Shown: positions 40,226 to 47,876 of the stretch, piece by piece
How positions within the stretch are numbered: position 1 is the first letter of the stretch
Layout: each line of letters starts with the position of its first letter
NCBI GenBank assembly: GCA_050012355.1
Contig: JBEKHI010000001.1
Coordinates: 1-61,891, forward strand
Length of the DNA: 61,891 bases
Reading direction: 5' to 3'
DNA from: JBEKHI01 sp050012355
Lineage (GTDB): Bacteria; Actinomycetota; Actinomycetes; Streptosporangiales; Streptosporangiaceae
Notes under the pieces: model-generated
The model's database searches: none
What the model was told of the DNA's origin: nothing
The model's input: the letters and a program-made list of their open reading frames with translations, nothing else
Translations under genes and position numbers: made by a program

Positions 40226-40996
40226 CTAGTAGCCGGCGTTTTGGTAACCGCCATCTTGCCGGAAGATCAAAGTGGTTCGTCCCAGTGTGACGTGTGTTCC
40301 GTCGGTGAGCACGAAGCGCCGCACCGGCTGACCGTTGACAAACGTACCGTTCGTTGAGCCAAGGTCGACCAAGACGACCTGTCCGTCCTCGACCCGCAAC
40401 TCGGCATGGTGCCGGGAAACCCCCGCGTCGACCAGCCGAAGGTCACAGTCCGTGCCACGGCCGAGCAAAGTCACCGGGGTCACCAAGTCGTAAGTACGCT
40501 CGCCCTGCCCGGGGGGAGCCCCCGCCGTGGCTACCAGCAGCCTCGGATGGCCATTGAACTGGCCGGCCGGCGCCCTTGGCAGGTCGCTGGCGGGCTGGCG
40601 TACCTCGCCGCCCTCCACCGTCGAACCGCGGATCACGCCCGACCGGATACGGAACGTGCCGGTAGTCAGGTCGGGGACGCCCTCGAACCGCATCCGTACC
40701 GGGCCGACGAACGAGTAGCCCTGCTCCCTGGCGTAATCCCTGGCTAGGTTGGCCAGTTCTACGCCAAGAGACTCGGCGTAGACGTTCAGCCGATCGCGGT
40801 CGTTCTCCGCGACCTCGACAACAAAATCGTTAGGAACGAGTGTGCGGCCAGCGGCGACGATCGCCGCGCGGTCGTCCATCTCGCGCTGGATCGCGCTGGC
40901 GACCTCAACCGGCTGCAGCTCAGACTTGAAGGCACGGGCGAAGGCGCCCTCAACCATGCCCTCGAGTCGGCGCTCGAAGCGTTGCAGAACTCCCAT
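40226..40996 (-). CDS. fhaA: FHA-domain protein FhaA (DUF3662 + FHA)
   Basis: The product has 256 residues with AAGGAGG seven bases before the ATG. The N-terminal DUF3662 domain begins GVLQRFERRLEGMVEGAFAR, as usual for FhaA. A Gly/Pro linker follows, and the C-terminal FHA domain has LGRGTDCDLRL, VSRHHAELRVEDGQ and DLGSTNGTFVNG. FhaA binds phosphorylated MviN/PknB-type proteins and adjusts lipid II supply. It is the first gene of the operon running to pknB. Confidence 0.95.
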   Translation of the reverse strand: MGVLQRFERRLEGMVEGAFARAFKSELQPVEVASAIQREMDDRAAIVAAGRTLVPNDFVVEVAENDRDRLNVYAESLGVELANLARDYAREQGYSFVGPVRMRFEGVPDLTTGTFRIRSGVIRGSTVEGGEVRQPASDLPRAPAGQFNGHPRLLVATAGAPPGQGERTYDLVTPVTLLGRGTDCDLRLVDAGVSRHHAELRVEDGQVVLVDLGSTNGTFVNGQPVRRFVLTDGTHVTLGRTTLIFRQDGGYQNAGY

Positions 40997-41108
40997 AGAT
41001 GCGCCTCCTTCCCCAACCCTGTAGTTCCCGATGGTATCCGGGGTCCGGGAGCACCCGAGGTCGTGCTAACCTATCTTCTCGCGCCCAGGGAATCTCCCTG
41101 GCTCACCC

Positions 41109-41191
41109 GGGCGGGTGGCGGAACGGCAGACGCGCACGGTTCAGGTCCGTGTGTCCGAAAGGATGTGAGGGTTCAAATCCCTCCTCGCCCA
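41109..41191 (+). tRNA. tRNA-Leu (anticodon CAG)
   Basis: The acceptor GGGCGGG (41109-41115) pairs with CTCGCCC, with A as discriminator at 41191 and no encoded CCA. The anticodon stem CACGG/CCGTG holds loop TTCAGGT with CAG at 41142-41144. The TpsiC arm GAGGG-TTCAAAT-CCCTC is perfect, and the long variable arm is typical of leucine tRNAs. Confidence 0.95.
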
Positions 41192-41199
41192 CTGTACCG

Positions 41200-41231
41200 A
41201 TGGCTGGCCAACGAAACCGTTGGTCAGCCAT
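41200..41231. terminator. Rho-independent terminator after tRNA-Leu
   Basis: ATGGCTGGCCAACG (41200-41213) pairs with CGTTGGTCAGCCAT (41218-41231), with one G-T wobble and an AAAC loop. It is followed on the plus strand by TTCGCTTTT. It probably also stops the convergent glycosyltransferase transcript. Confidence 0.85.
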
Positions 41232-41239
41232 TTCGCTTT

Positions 41240-42502
41240 TCAGAGCGACTCGATCAGGTCGGCGGCCTGCCGCAGCCCGTCACGAGACCGGATATCCGCC
41301 CCGGCCTTGTCCAGCCGGTCGCGCAGCGAGGCATCGCCGAGCAGCCGGTCGATAGCTTCCGTGAGCTCAGAGTCAGCGAAGCCATAGGTGTCCAGCCGGA
41401 TGCCGAAGCCGAGCTCGGCTATCCGCTGAGCATTGTCATACTGATCCCAGAACAGCGGGAGCAAGATCATCGGCTTGCCGAAGTGCAGCGCCTCGGTCGT
41501 CGTGTTGTTACCGCCATGAGTGATCACCAGGTCGACTTGCGGCAGGACGGATGTCTGCGGCACGAACTCGGCGCCCCACATGTTCGGCGCCAGATCGATG
41601 TCGGCATGCAGCGGTCCTTTGGACACGATGTACCGGTGCGGGGTGCCGGCCAGGATCCCGATTACCCGCCGCATCAGCTCCACGTCGGCTGAGCCCAGCG
41701 AACCGAGCGAGAAGTAGATCAGTGCCCCGCCACCGGGGATCTCGGGCACCACGAACGACTCTTCGGTCTCCCGGACCGAAGAGTCAAGCCGGTGCCAGCT
41801 CGGGCCTAGCGGCCGGGCAGCCGTGTAGTCGGCGATCTCGGGGTACACGTAGAAGTTCAGCGCGCCCTCGTGGATGAACTCCAGATCGGGGAGCGCCGGC
41901 GCCCCCTGCGCCACGACCCATTCATTGAACGAGTCCCACAGCGGCCGGTGCGTCCGGTCGTACTCGGCACGGAACGCCGCCCATTGCGCGGGATCGTCCG
42001 CCGGATATCCGGAAAAGACCGGCGCGATCCCCGGACCCTTTATCTCCAGCGGGTTGCAGGACACGATCCGGACGAACGGCACGCCCGCGGTCAGCAACGC
42101 GGGAAAGGAGAGCACGTTGTCCTCGACGATGATGTCCGGCCGCACCCGGTCGATGATCGCCTTCAGCTGCGGTTCGCAGTACTTGGCCCCAACGATCAGC
42201 TCCTCCCAGACCGGCTTCACCCAGGTGTCCAGCTGCTCTATCGTCGGCTTACGGAACTCGGGGGCGGTATCGGCGATGAAGTCCTTCCAGAACTGCCCCG
42301 CGTCCTGCTCCCCGTCCGACGGCGGCGCCAGATCAACCAGGTCCTCCTCGAAGCCAAGCGCCGTCAGCTTTCCCTTCCACGAAGCCTCGGCGGCGAACAC
42401 CACCCGATGCCCGCGGCGGCGGAGCACGTCGCCGATCCCGACACAGTTATTTGTCGGCCCATAGGCGCTTTCTGGCATGAACAGGATCGTCCGAGCGGTC
42501 AA
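41240..42502 (-). CDS. MGT-family (macrolide-type) UDP-glycosyltransferase
   Basis: The product has 420 residues. The true start is TTG 42502 with GGAGGA four to five bases upstream; a longer upstream frame on this strand is shadow of the sugar-kinase gene. The N-terminal acceptor domain begins TARTILFMPESAYGPTN. The C-terminal donor domain has the GT-B signature TSVLPQVDLVITHGGNNTTT and FGKPMILLPLFWDQYDNAQR (nucleotide-sugar binding). MGT enzymes glycosylate macrolides and other small molecules, often for self-protection. No polyketide genes are adjacent, so the acceptor is unknown. Confidence 0.9.
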   Translation of the reverse strand: MTARTILFMPESAYGPTNNCVGIGDVLRRRGHRVVFAAEASWKGKLTALGFEEDLVDLAPPSDGEQDAGQFWKDFIADTAPEFRKPTIEQLDTWVKPVWEELIVGAKYCEPQLKAIIDRVRPDIIVEDNVLSFPALLTAGVPFVRIVSCNPLEIKGPGIAPVFSGYPADDPAQWAAFRAEYDRTHRPLWDSFNEWVVAQGAPALPDLEFIHEGALNFYVYPEIADYTAARPLGPSWHRLDSSVRETEESFVVPEIPGGGALIYFSLGSLGSADVELMRRVIGILAGTPHRYIVSKGPLHADIDLAPNMWGAEFVPQTSVLPQVDLVITHGGNNTTTEALHFGKPMILLPLFWDQYDNAQRIAELGFGIRLDTYGFADSELTEAIDRLLGDASLRDRLDKAGADIRSRDGLRQAADLIESL

Positions 42503-42527
42503 CGTTCCTCCACATTTATGGGTTAAC

Positions 42528-43547
42528 GTGGACAATGTTCGCATATATCTCGATAGCACCGTGAGGTCTTCCTCGTTGGTCGCGGCCCTGCTGCCAGACC
42601 TCGGATCGCTGCCAGAACGCCCCGTCACCGTCGACCAGACCCACGAGTCTGTCGTAGTGGGCGAGCGTTTCGTGGTCAAGTGGCTGCGCGAGCCGGTGCC
42701 GGACCACCCGGCGCCCGTGATCCTCGCGCACCTTACCCAGGTCGGCTTCGCCGGTACCGCCGCGCTGGCCGGGGTGCTGTCGGACGCGGCGGGCTTGCGC
42801 GCCCTGGTGACGGAGTACCTGCCCGGGGCACGCGACGGCTGGGAATGGTGCGTCGAAGACCTGCTGGCCGGGGACCTGGCGTTCCCCGCGAGGCTCGGCG
42901 CGCTCGCCGCCGCCCTGCACGCCGCGCTCGCCACCCCATCCGCCGTGCTCCCAGAACCCATCGCGCAAGCGGGCCGCACGTGGTCCTCGGGCGCGCTCGA
43001 GCTGCTCTCCGTCGTGTTGTCAGAAACAGGCGGCCATAACGGCGCATGGCTAGCCTCCAGAGAGCCCGAACTCCGCGCCGCGCTCGAACTACCCGCCGGG
43101 CTGACCGGCACCCCGCTGATCCGGGTACACGGCGACCTGCACGTCGGCCAGATCCTGCGCTGGGACGGGGGCCTCGCGGTGATCGACTTCGACGGGAACC
43201 CGGCCGTCCGCGCCGAGCCCCTGCAGCCCGCCGCCCGCGACGTAGCGCAACTCCTGATGAGCCTGGAGCACGTAGCCGCCATCGCCACCCGGCAGCGGCT
43301 AGGCGTGGAACCTGCGCCTGACCTAGTCGTGGACATCGGCCCCGGCCTACCTGCCGCCCGCGCGCTGTGTCTGGACGCCTACCGGGCGACGCTAGCCGAC
43401 CGCGACCTGCGGCATCTTCTCGACGAGCGCCTGCTACCCGCCTTCGAGATCGAGCAGGAGCTGCGGGAGCTTCACTACGCCAACCGCTTCCTCCCACGCT
43501 GGCGATACGCCCCCATCGCGGCCCTGCGCCGCCGGTTCCCAGCCTGA
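42528..43547 (+). CDS. APH-fold sugar kinase (maltokinase / glucosamine-kinase-like)
   Basis: The product has about 339 residues from GTG 42528; the start is uncertain because it lies next to the divergent glycosyltransferase start and no good ribosome site is seen. The aminoglycoside-phosphotransferase-type core has the catalytic loop IRVHGDLHVGQILRWDG and metal-binding VIDFDGNP. The QILR and DFDG forms are those of maltokinase and actinobacterial glucosamine kinases. An N-terminal lobe includes VVKWLREP (ATP-binding Lys). The divergent layout with an MGT gene may reflect shared regulation. Confidence 0.75.
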   Translation: MDNVRIYLDSTVRSSSLVAALLPDLGSLPERPVTVDQTHESVVVGERFVVKWLREPVPDHPAPVILAHLTQVGFAGTAALAGVLSDAAGLRALVTEYLPGARDGWEWCVEDLLAGDLAFPARLGALAAALHAALATPSAVLPEPIAQAGRTWSSGALELLSVVLSETGGHNGAWLASREPELRAALELPAGLTGTPLIRVHGDLHVGQILRWDGGLAVIDFDGNPAVRAEPLQPAARDVAQLLMSLEHVAAIATRQRLGVEPAPDLVVDIGPGLPAARALCLDAYRATLADRDLRHLLDERLLPAFEIEQELRELHYANRFLPRWRYAPIAALRRRFPA

Positions 43548-43676
43548 CCCTGGGGCGTAGCCGCCTGGGGGGCTAGCGAGCCGCCGGTTCCCAGCCTGAC
43601 CCGGCAGGCAAAGCCGACCGCACGTGTGGCATGCCAGCTTGGCACCCAGACACCGGCGTTATGGTCATGTCTCAAG

Positions 43677-43760
43677 CACTTCTCCCGGGTTCATGCCCAT
43701 CGGCCACCCGAAATATCGGGTTATGTCGGGTCGCGTAGGTGCTCTAACCCGGGAGAAGTG
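43677..43760. repeat. 84-bp inverted-repeat element, copy 2
   Basis: CACTTCTCCCGGGTT (43677-43691) pairs perfectly with AACCCGGGAGAAGTG (43746-43760). Nested inside is ACCCGA-AATA-TCGGGT (43706-43721). It has the same length and ends as the element at 21752-21835. It directly precedes the gene starting near 43785. Confidence 0.7.
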
Positions 43761-43784
43761 ATCCGGGAGACTAGCGTTCTCGGT

Positions 43785-44753
43785 GTGGACGTCGAGGAGT
43801 GGCTGCGCGGGCGGCGGTACCTGAAGGAACACCGGTATGGGCTGGGGGTGGCCGCCGCGGCGGAATATCCCGCGGATCGGCGGGTGGCGGGGACGCCGCT
43901 GCTGGCGGCGCCGCGCTGGCGGCCGGTGACGCCCATCCCGCTGGCCGAGGTCGCGTGCGCGTTTCACCCGGGTGGCGTGACTCGGTCGCTGCCCCCGGGA
44001 CCGGTGCCTGATGGGTACAGCACATACGCTGCGGCGGTGGCGGCGCTGGACGCGCCGGCCGTGTTCGAGGACCGGCCTACCTTCCGGCTGCTGGATGCCG
44101 ATCTGGTCGGCAAGAAGCTGACGTTCGGCACCGGCAGCTACTTCGATGGGCTGAATACTGGCGAGGCGGCGGCCCATGAGTTCGGCGCGGGCGACTCGGG
44201 GGTGCTTCGCCAAGCCGTCGGCGATCCGACCGACCTGTCCCGCCGCCCGGCCAACCTGGCGATCAGCACGCTGACGTTGCGAAACGACGGGGGTGACCTC
44301 ACCTTCCCGCTGCACTGGCGCGACCCGGCGAAGGTCGGCCATGCCGGCGGACTGCACATGGTGGTTCCGGTCGGCATCTTCCAACCGGGGACGCCAGACG
44401 AACGTCCCGATCTATGGCGAGCCATGCTCCGCGAGTTCGCTGAGGAACTCGGTGGCTACCCCGAACATTACGAACGCCCGGTTGACCCGGTGTTCGCGGA
44501 CGCGATGAGCGGTGCACGGGCCTGGGTGCTGGGGCTCGGGACCGACCCGCTCACCTACGCCACCGACCTGCTCACCGCGGTCGTCATCGAGGCGGATGTC
44601 TACGACGAATTGTTCGGCGCCGCCGCCGGCAATGACGAGGGCATGATCACGCAGTTCCACAGCTTCGGCCATGTCCCGGAGGCCATGCAGGCGGCGGGAG
44701 CCGCGCTGCTAGCTCTCGCCGCGGCACACGCGGGACTACTGGCTACCCATTGA
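43785..44753 (+). CDS. Unrecognised conserved-looking protein
   Basis: The product has about 322 residues from GTG 43785 (DVEEWLRGRRYLKEHRYGLG); GTG 43758, at the end of the inverted repeat, is an alternative. The protein is soluble. It has a mid-region KLTFGTGSYFDGLNTGEAAA and later LHMVVPVGIFQPGTPDERPD and EFAEELGGYPEHYERP, which resemble the FAxEELG of Nudix-like or transcription-regulator-associated proteins, but I cannot name a family. The coding pattern is convincing (strong third-position GC). Its 3' end overlaps a HipA-like remnant on the other strand by a few bases. Confidence 0.7.
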   Translation: MDVEEWLRGRRYLKEHRYGLGVAAAAEYPADRRVAGTPLLAAPRWRPVTPIPLAEVACAFHPGGVTRSLPPGPVPDGYSTYAAAVAALDAPAVFEDRPTFRLLDADLVGKKLTFGTGSYFDGLNTGEAAAHEFGAGDSGVLRQAVGDPTDLSRRPANLAISTLTLRNDGGDLTFPLHWRDPAKVGHAGGLHMVVPVGIFQPGTPDERPDLWRAMLREFAEELGGYPEHYERPVDPVFADAMSGARAWVLGLGTDPLTYATDLLTAVVIEADVYDELFGAAAGNDEGMITQFHSFGHVPEAMQAAGAALLALAAAHAGLLATH

Positions 44754-44999
44754 GAGTTCGGGCGATGCGGCGTTGCTCAGATTCATAGGCCGCTGCCATG
44801 CGATCGATGTCTTGCCGGGGAAGGCCGAACCAGGCTGCTTCTTGCCGCCACCCAGCGGTTGCATGTTCGACCGAACGAACGATGGATCGCGCGTCGGTAG
44901 CGGTAAGCCTGAAGTACTCGGCGACGGAGAGCTCTTGCTGGACGCTGAGAAGCGGCGCGGCATGCGGGATCCAATTACGTTCGGGAAACCACCGCGCAG
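44743..44999 (-). pseudogene. HipA-like kinase remnant (C-terminal fragment without a start)
   Basis: On the minus strand a frame open from 45036 to the stop at 44743-44745 reads like the last 70 residues of a HipA toxin kinase: ELSVAEYFRLTATDARSIVR, then SVEHATAGWRQEAAWFGLPR and QDIDRMAAAYESEQRRIA. The pattern V..A..GWR..A...G.P...IDRMA.A.E is the HipA C-terminal signature. There is no ATG, GTG or TTG before the conserved part, and a stop at 45037-45039 precedes it. The 5' part of the gene is therefore gone, and the universal stress gene now occupies that side. Confidence 0.6.
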
Positions 45000-45022
45000 G
45001 CCAGCGGTGTTTTTGCCGCGGA

Positions 45023-45589
45023 TCAGGGGACGACGATTACCGGGCAGCGGGCGTGGCGGGCGAGCCAGCCGGGAACCGAGCCGGCGATCTGGTGCCAGAA
45101 TCTAGTGGGCGCACCGACGACCAGGGCGTCGGCCGACAGGCTGCTCGCGACGTTGGCCAGCTCGCGGGCCGGGCTGCCGCGTCGGGTGCGGATGTGCACG
45201 TCGAGGCCGTCCCGGTCGGCCACCTGGTCAAGTTCCGACAGCAGCCAGCGCTCCAGCGCATCGTTATCCCTAGGCAGACCGACCACCTGGCCGGTCAGCG
45301 GCTCGCAGTAGACACCAGAGTTGGCCACGTACACCACCAGCAGTGAGCGACCGAGCCGCCGGGCCAGCCCAGCCGCGTAGGCGAGGGCGTGCTTGGCTGA
45401 GGCCGAACCGTCATAGCCCACGATCACCGGATGCTCAAGCGGCCACTCCGCCTCGATGGCAGGCTCAAGGACCGGCTCTTCCCGCCGCGTCGGCTCATGC
45501 CGTGCTGGCCCGTGCTGGGCTTGCTCGCGCTGGGGCGCCGGTCGATCCCGGGGATCGAGGGGACCGCGTTCTGGTTCAGCCTGTTCCAT
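45023..45589 (-). CDS. Universal stress protein (UspA family)
   Basis: The product has 188 residues from ATG 45589 (MEQAEPERG). A charged, Pro/Arg-rich N-terminal extension of about 45 residues precedes one UspA domain. The domain starts HPVIVGYDGSASAKHALAYA and has the ATP-binding end GSPARELANVASSLSADALV, VVGAPTRFWHQIAGSVPGWL and ARHARCPVIVVP. The G-2x-G-9x-G(S) ATP motif is present in modified form. It is divergent from the sensor kinase gene. Confidence 0.9.
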   Translation of the reverse strand: MEQAEPERGPLDPRDRPAPQREQAQHGPARHEPTRREEPVLEPAIEAEWPLEHPVIVGYDGSASAKHALAYAAGLARRLGRSLLVVYVANSGVYCEPLTGQVVGLPRDNDALERWLLSELDQVADRDGLDVHIRTRRGSPARELANVASSLSADALVVGAPTRFWHQIAGSVPGWLARHARCPVIVVP

Positions 45590-45813
45590 TGATCCGCACC
45601 CTTGCGGAACGCCGTGTATTTCAGCATTTATTACCCGCTGACACGGCACCGAAGCGTCGTGCCTGCAAGCATCAGCACTATAGACGCGATAGTTGCGTCA
45701 CGGAAGCACCTCGGCGCAGCCTGGTAAAGCGGCGGGGCCGGGGTGACCTTGGTCACACAGCCCGCGACCGGGTCGGCGGATTAAGGGCCGCGCGGACCAC
45801 GGTCCGCGTCGTT

Positions 45814-47745
45814 ATGCGGACAACCGCTGACCACGGGCGGTTTCAATGGCACGATGGTGCTGTGGTGCCAGGACATGCCGAGGTGGCGAACGCGGTGCTC
45901 GAGAGCGCCGCCGACGCGATCGTAGCGTTTGGTGCCGACCGGAACGTGGTGCTGTGGAATCCCGCCGCCGAGCGGATGTTCGGCTGGGTGGCGAGCGAGG
46001 TGCTCGGTACCGACCCGCCGATCATCCCGGAGGAACTGAAGGCGGAGCATAACGCCGTGCTTGAGCGCGTCCGCGGCGGCGGGCAGATCTCGTTCGCGAC
46101 GCGGCGGATCCGCAAGGACGGCTCACTGCTTGACCTGCGCATCGACACCAGCCCGCTGACCGGCGCCGACGGCGAGGTCACCGGCTGGGTGAGCGTCTGC
46201 CACCAGACCGGTGAGGACGACGTCGCGCGGCACTATATGGCGGAACGGGCCCGGGTGGTCCGCAGGCTCGGCGACGTCGTCGCGGACATGAACGGTCAGC
46301 GGGACCTGGAATCCGTGCTTGACCGGATCGCGGGCAGTCTGCGCGAGCTCACCGGGGCGGACGCCGGCGGTTTCGTGCTTATCGAGGACGACTCACTGCG
46401 GCTGGTCAGCACGGCCGGACTGCCCGCGCGGCTGCGTGGCCGGGTCGCCGCGCTCGGCACTAGCCTGGTCGGCGAACTGCTCCGGTCGGGCAAGACGGTC
46501 ATGATGGCCACCGGGGAAAGCGGCGGGTTCGACGACCTGATCTGGTCCGCGTTGCCGGGACTGCACACCATCGCGCTGTCACTGTCGCATGTGGGTGACA
46601 AGCCCTACGGCGCGCTGTACGCGCTGTACAGCCGGCGGTCGCTGTCGCACGTCGAGCTCGAGCTGCTTGAGCTGCTCGCCGGGCACGCGGGGGTCGCGCT
46701 GACCAACGCGATGGCATTCGAGGAAGTCGTCAGGCAGCGTGCCCATGAGCGGGCGATCATCGACGGCAGCGCTGACGGCATCGCGGTGCTGAACGCGTCC
46801 GGCCGGGTGCAGCAGTGGAACCCGGCGGCGCACCGGATCACCGGCCTGGGGGCCCAGGACGTGATCGGCAAGGAGCCGCCGTTCCCGCTGCCGTCGCCGG
46901 GCGAGCGCGGGACGCACAAGCTGGAAAGCGGCCGGTGGCTGGACGTGCTGTGCACGTCGCTGGAGTCGAGCCAAGAGCTGGTTGTCGACTTCCGTGACGT
47001 GACCGCCGCCAAGGAACTGGAGGAGGCCAAGGACCTGTTCCTGGCCACCACTAGCCACGAGCTGCGTACGCCGATCACGGTGGTGCAGGGCTTCGCGTCC
47101 ACGCTGTCCTCCCGCTGGGATCAGCTGCAGGACTCCGACCGGCGGCTGGCGGTCCGCACCATCGCTGAGCGGGCGGGCTCGCTCGGACGGCTGGTGGAGC
47201 AGCTGCTGCTGGGCGCGCGAGCCGGCGCTGATCAGCTCCCGGTGCACAACGAGCCATTCGATCTCACCGGCCTGCTCCGTGCGGCGGTGGTGTCGTTCAA
47301 GCCGCTGTCGGACAAGCACGAGGTGGTCGCGGAGATCCCGGAGGAGCTGCCGACCGCGTTCGGCGACTCGATGGCGACCGACATCATCGTCGGGCAGTTG
47401 CTGGAGAACGCGTTCAAGTACTCGCCGTCCGGCGGCGCGGTGGTGGTGCGCGCCCGGCCAGCGGGCGCGTGGATCGAGGTCACGGTCGAGGACGAGGGCA
47501 TCGGGATCGCGCCCGCGGACACCGAGCGGGTCTTCGAGCGGTTCGTCCAGGGCGAGACGGGCGACCGGCGACGGTTCGGCGGGGTGGGGATCGGGCTCTA
47601 CATCGTGCGACGGCTCGCCGTGGCGCAGGACGCCTCGGTGGAGGCCAGGCCACGCCCGGGGGGCGGGACCATCATGCGGCTCTGTCTGCGTCGCGCCCCT
47701 GGCGGGGAAAGTCCCGGCCAAGAAAATGGGACAGTTTCTATCTGA
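45814..47745 (+). CDS. Cytosolic PAS-GAF-PAS sensor histidine kinase
   Basis: The product is about 643 residues from ATG 45814; GTG 45862 or 45865 is also possible, and the long upstream frame is shadow. Domains in order are PAS (EVANAVLESAADAIVAFGAD, with VVLWNPAAERMFGW), GAF (residues about 150-300), a second PAS (IIDGSADGIAVLNASGRVQQ), HisKA with the phospho-acceptor His in TSHELRTPITVVQGF, and HATPase with QLLENAFKYSPSGG, DEGIGIAPADTERVFERF and GGVGIGLYIVRR. There is no membrane helix. It has no adjacent response regulator, so it is an orphan kinase. PAS/GAF could sense redox, light or a ligand. Confidence 0.9.
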   Translation: MRTTADHGRFQWHDGAVVPGHAEVANAVLESAADAIVAFGADRNVVLWNPAAERMFGWVASEVLGTDPPIIPEELKAEHNAVLERVRGGGQISFATRRIRKDGSLLDLRIDTSPLTGADGEVTGWVSVCHQTGEDDVARHYMAERARVVRRLGDVVADMNGQRDLESVLDRIAGSLRELTGADAGGFVLIEDDSLRLVSTAGLPARLRGRVAALGTSLVGELLRSGKTVMMATGESGGFDDLIWSALPGLHTIALSLSHVGDKPYGALYALYSRRSLSHVELELLELLAGHAGVALTNAMAFEEVVRQRAHERAIIDGSADGIAVLNASGRVQQWNPAAHRITGLGAQDVIGKEPPFPLPSPGERGTHKLESGRWLDVLCTSLESSQELVVDFRDVTAAKELEEAKDLFLATTSHELRTPITVVQGFASTLSSRWDQLQDSDRRLAVRTIAERAGSLGRLVEQLLLGARAGADQLPVHNEPFDLTGLLRAAVVSFKPLSDKHEVVAEIPEELPTAFGDSMATDIIVGQLLENAFKYSPSGGAVVVRARPAGAWIEVTVEDEGIGIAPADTERVFERFVQGETGDRRRFGGVGIGLYIVRRLAVAQDASVEARPRPGGGTIMRLCLRRAPGGESPGQENGTVSI

Positions 47746-47876
47746 TCACGACATGTCGGCTTTGCGGGGAAAGCTGATATAACCCTGGATGTAGGTTCGG
47801 CATGCGTTTCGCATGTTTTCTGATTCCCGCCGGCGCCCCCGCTGCTCCCGCTCACCCGGGGGCGGTGCCATGAGCA

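Noticed and set aside
42503..43336. 280-residue N-terminal extension of the MGT glycosyltransferase frame
   Set aside because: It is antisense to the APH-fold kinase and is Ser/Arg-rich shadow; TTG 42502 with GGAGGA is the true start.
44736..44963. 75-residue minus-strand ORF (MPRRFSASSK...)
   Set aside because: Wrong frame over the HipA remnant; the HipA-like pattern is in the neighbouring frame.
45343..45813. Upstream extension of the PAS-GAF-PAS kinase frame
   Set aside because: It is antisense to the universal stress gene and low-complexity; no signal peptide or domain.
47746..47876. Riboswitch upstream of the sedolisin gene
   Set aside because: No conserved riboswitch core recognised; only 131 bases with a GC-rich stretch before the start.
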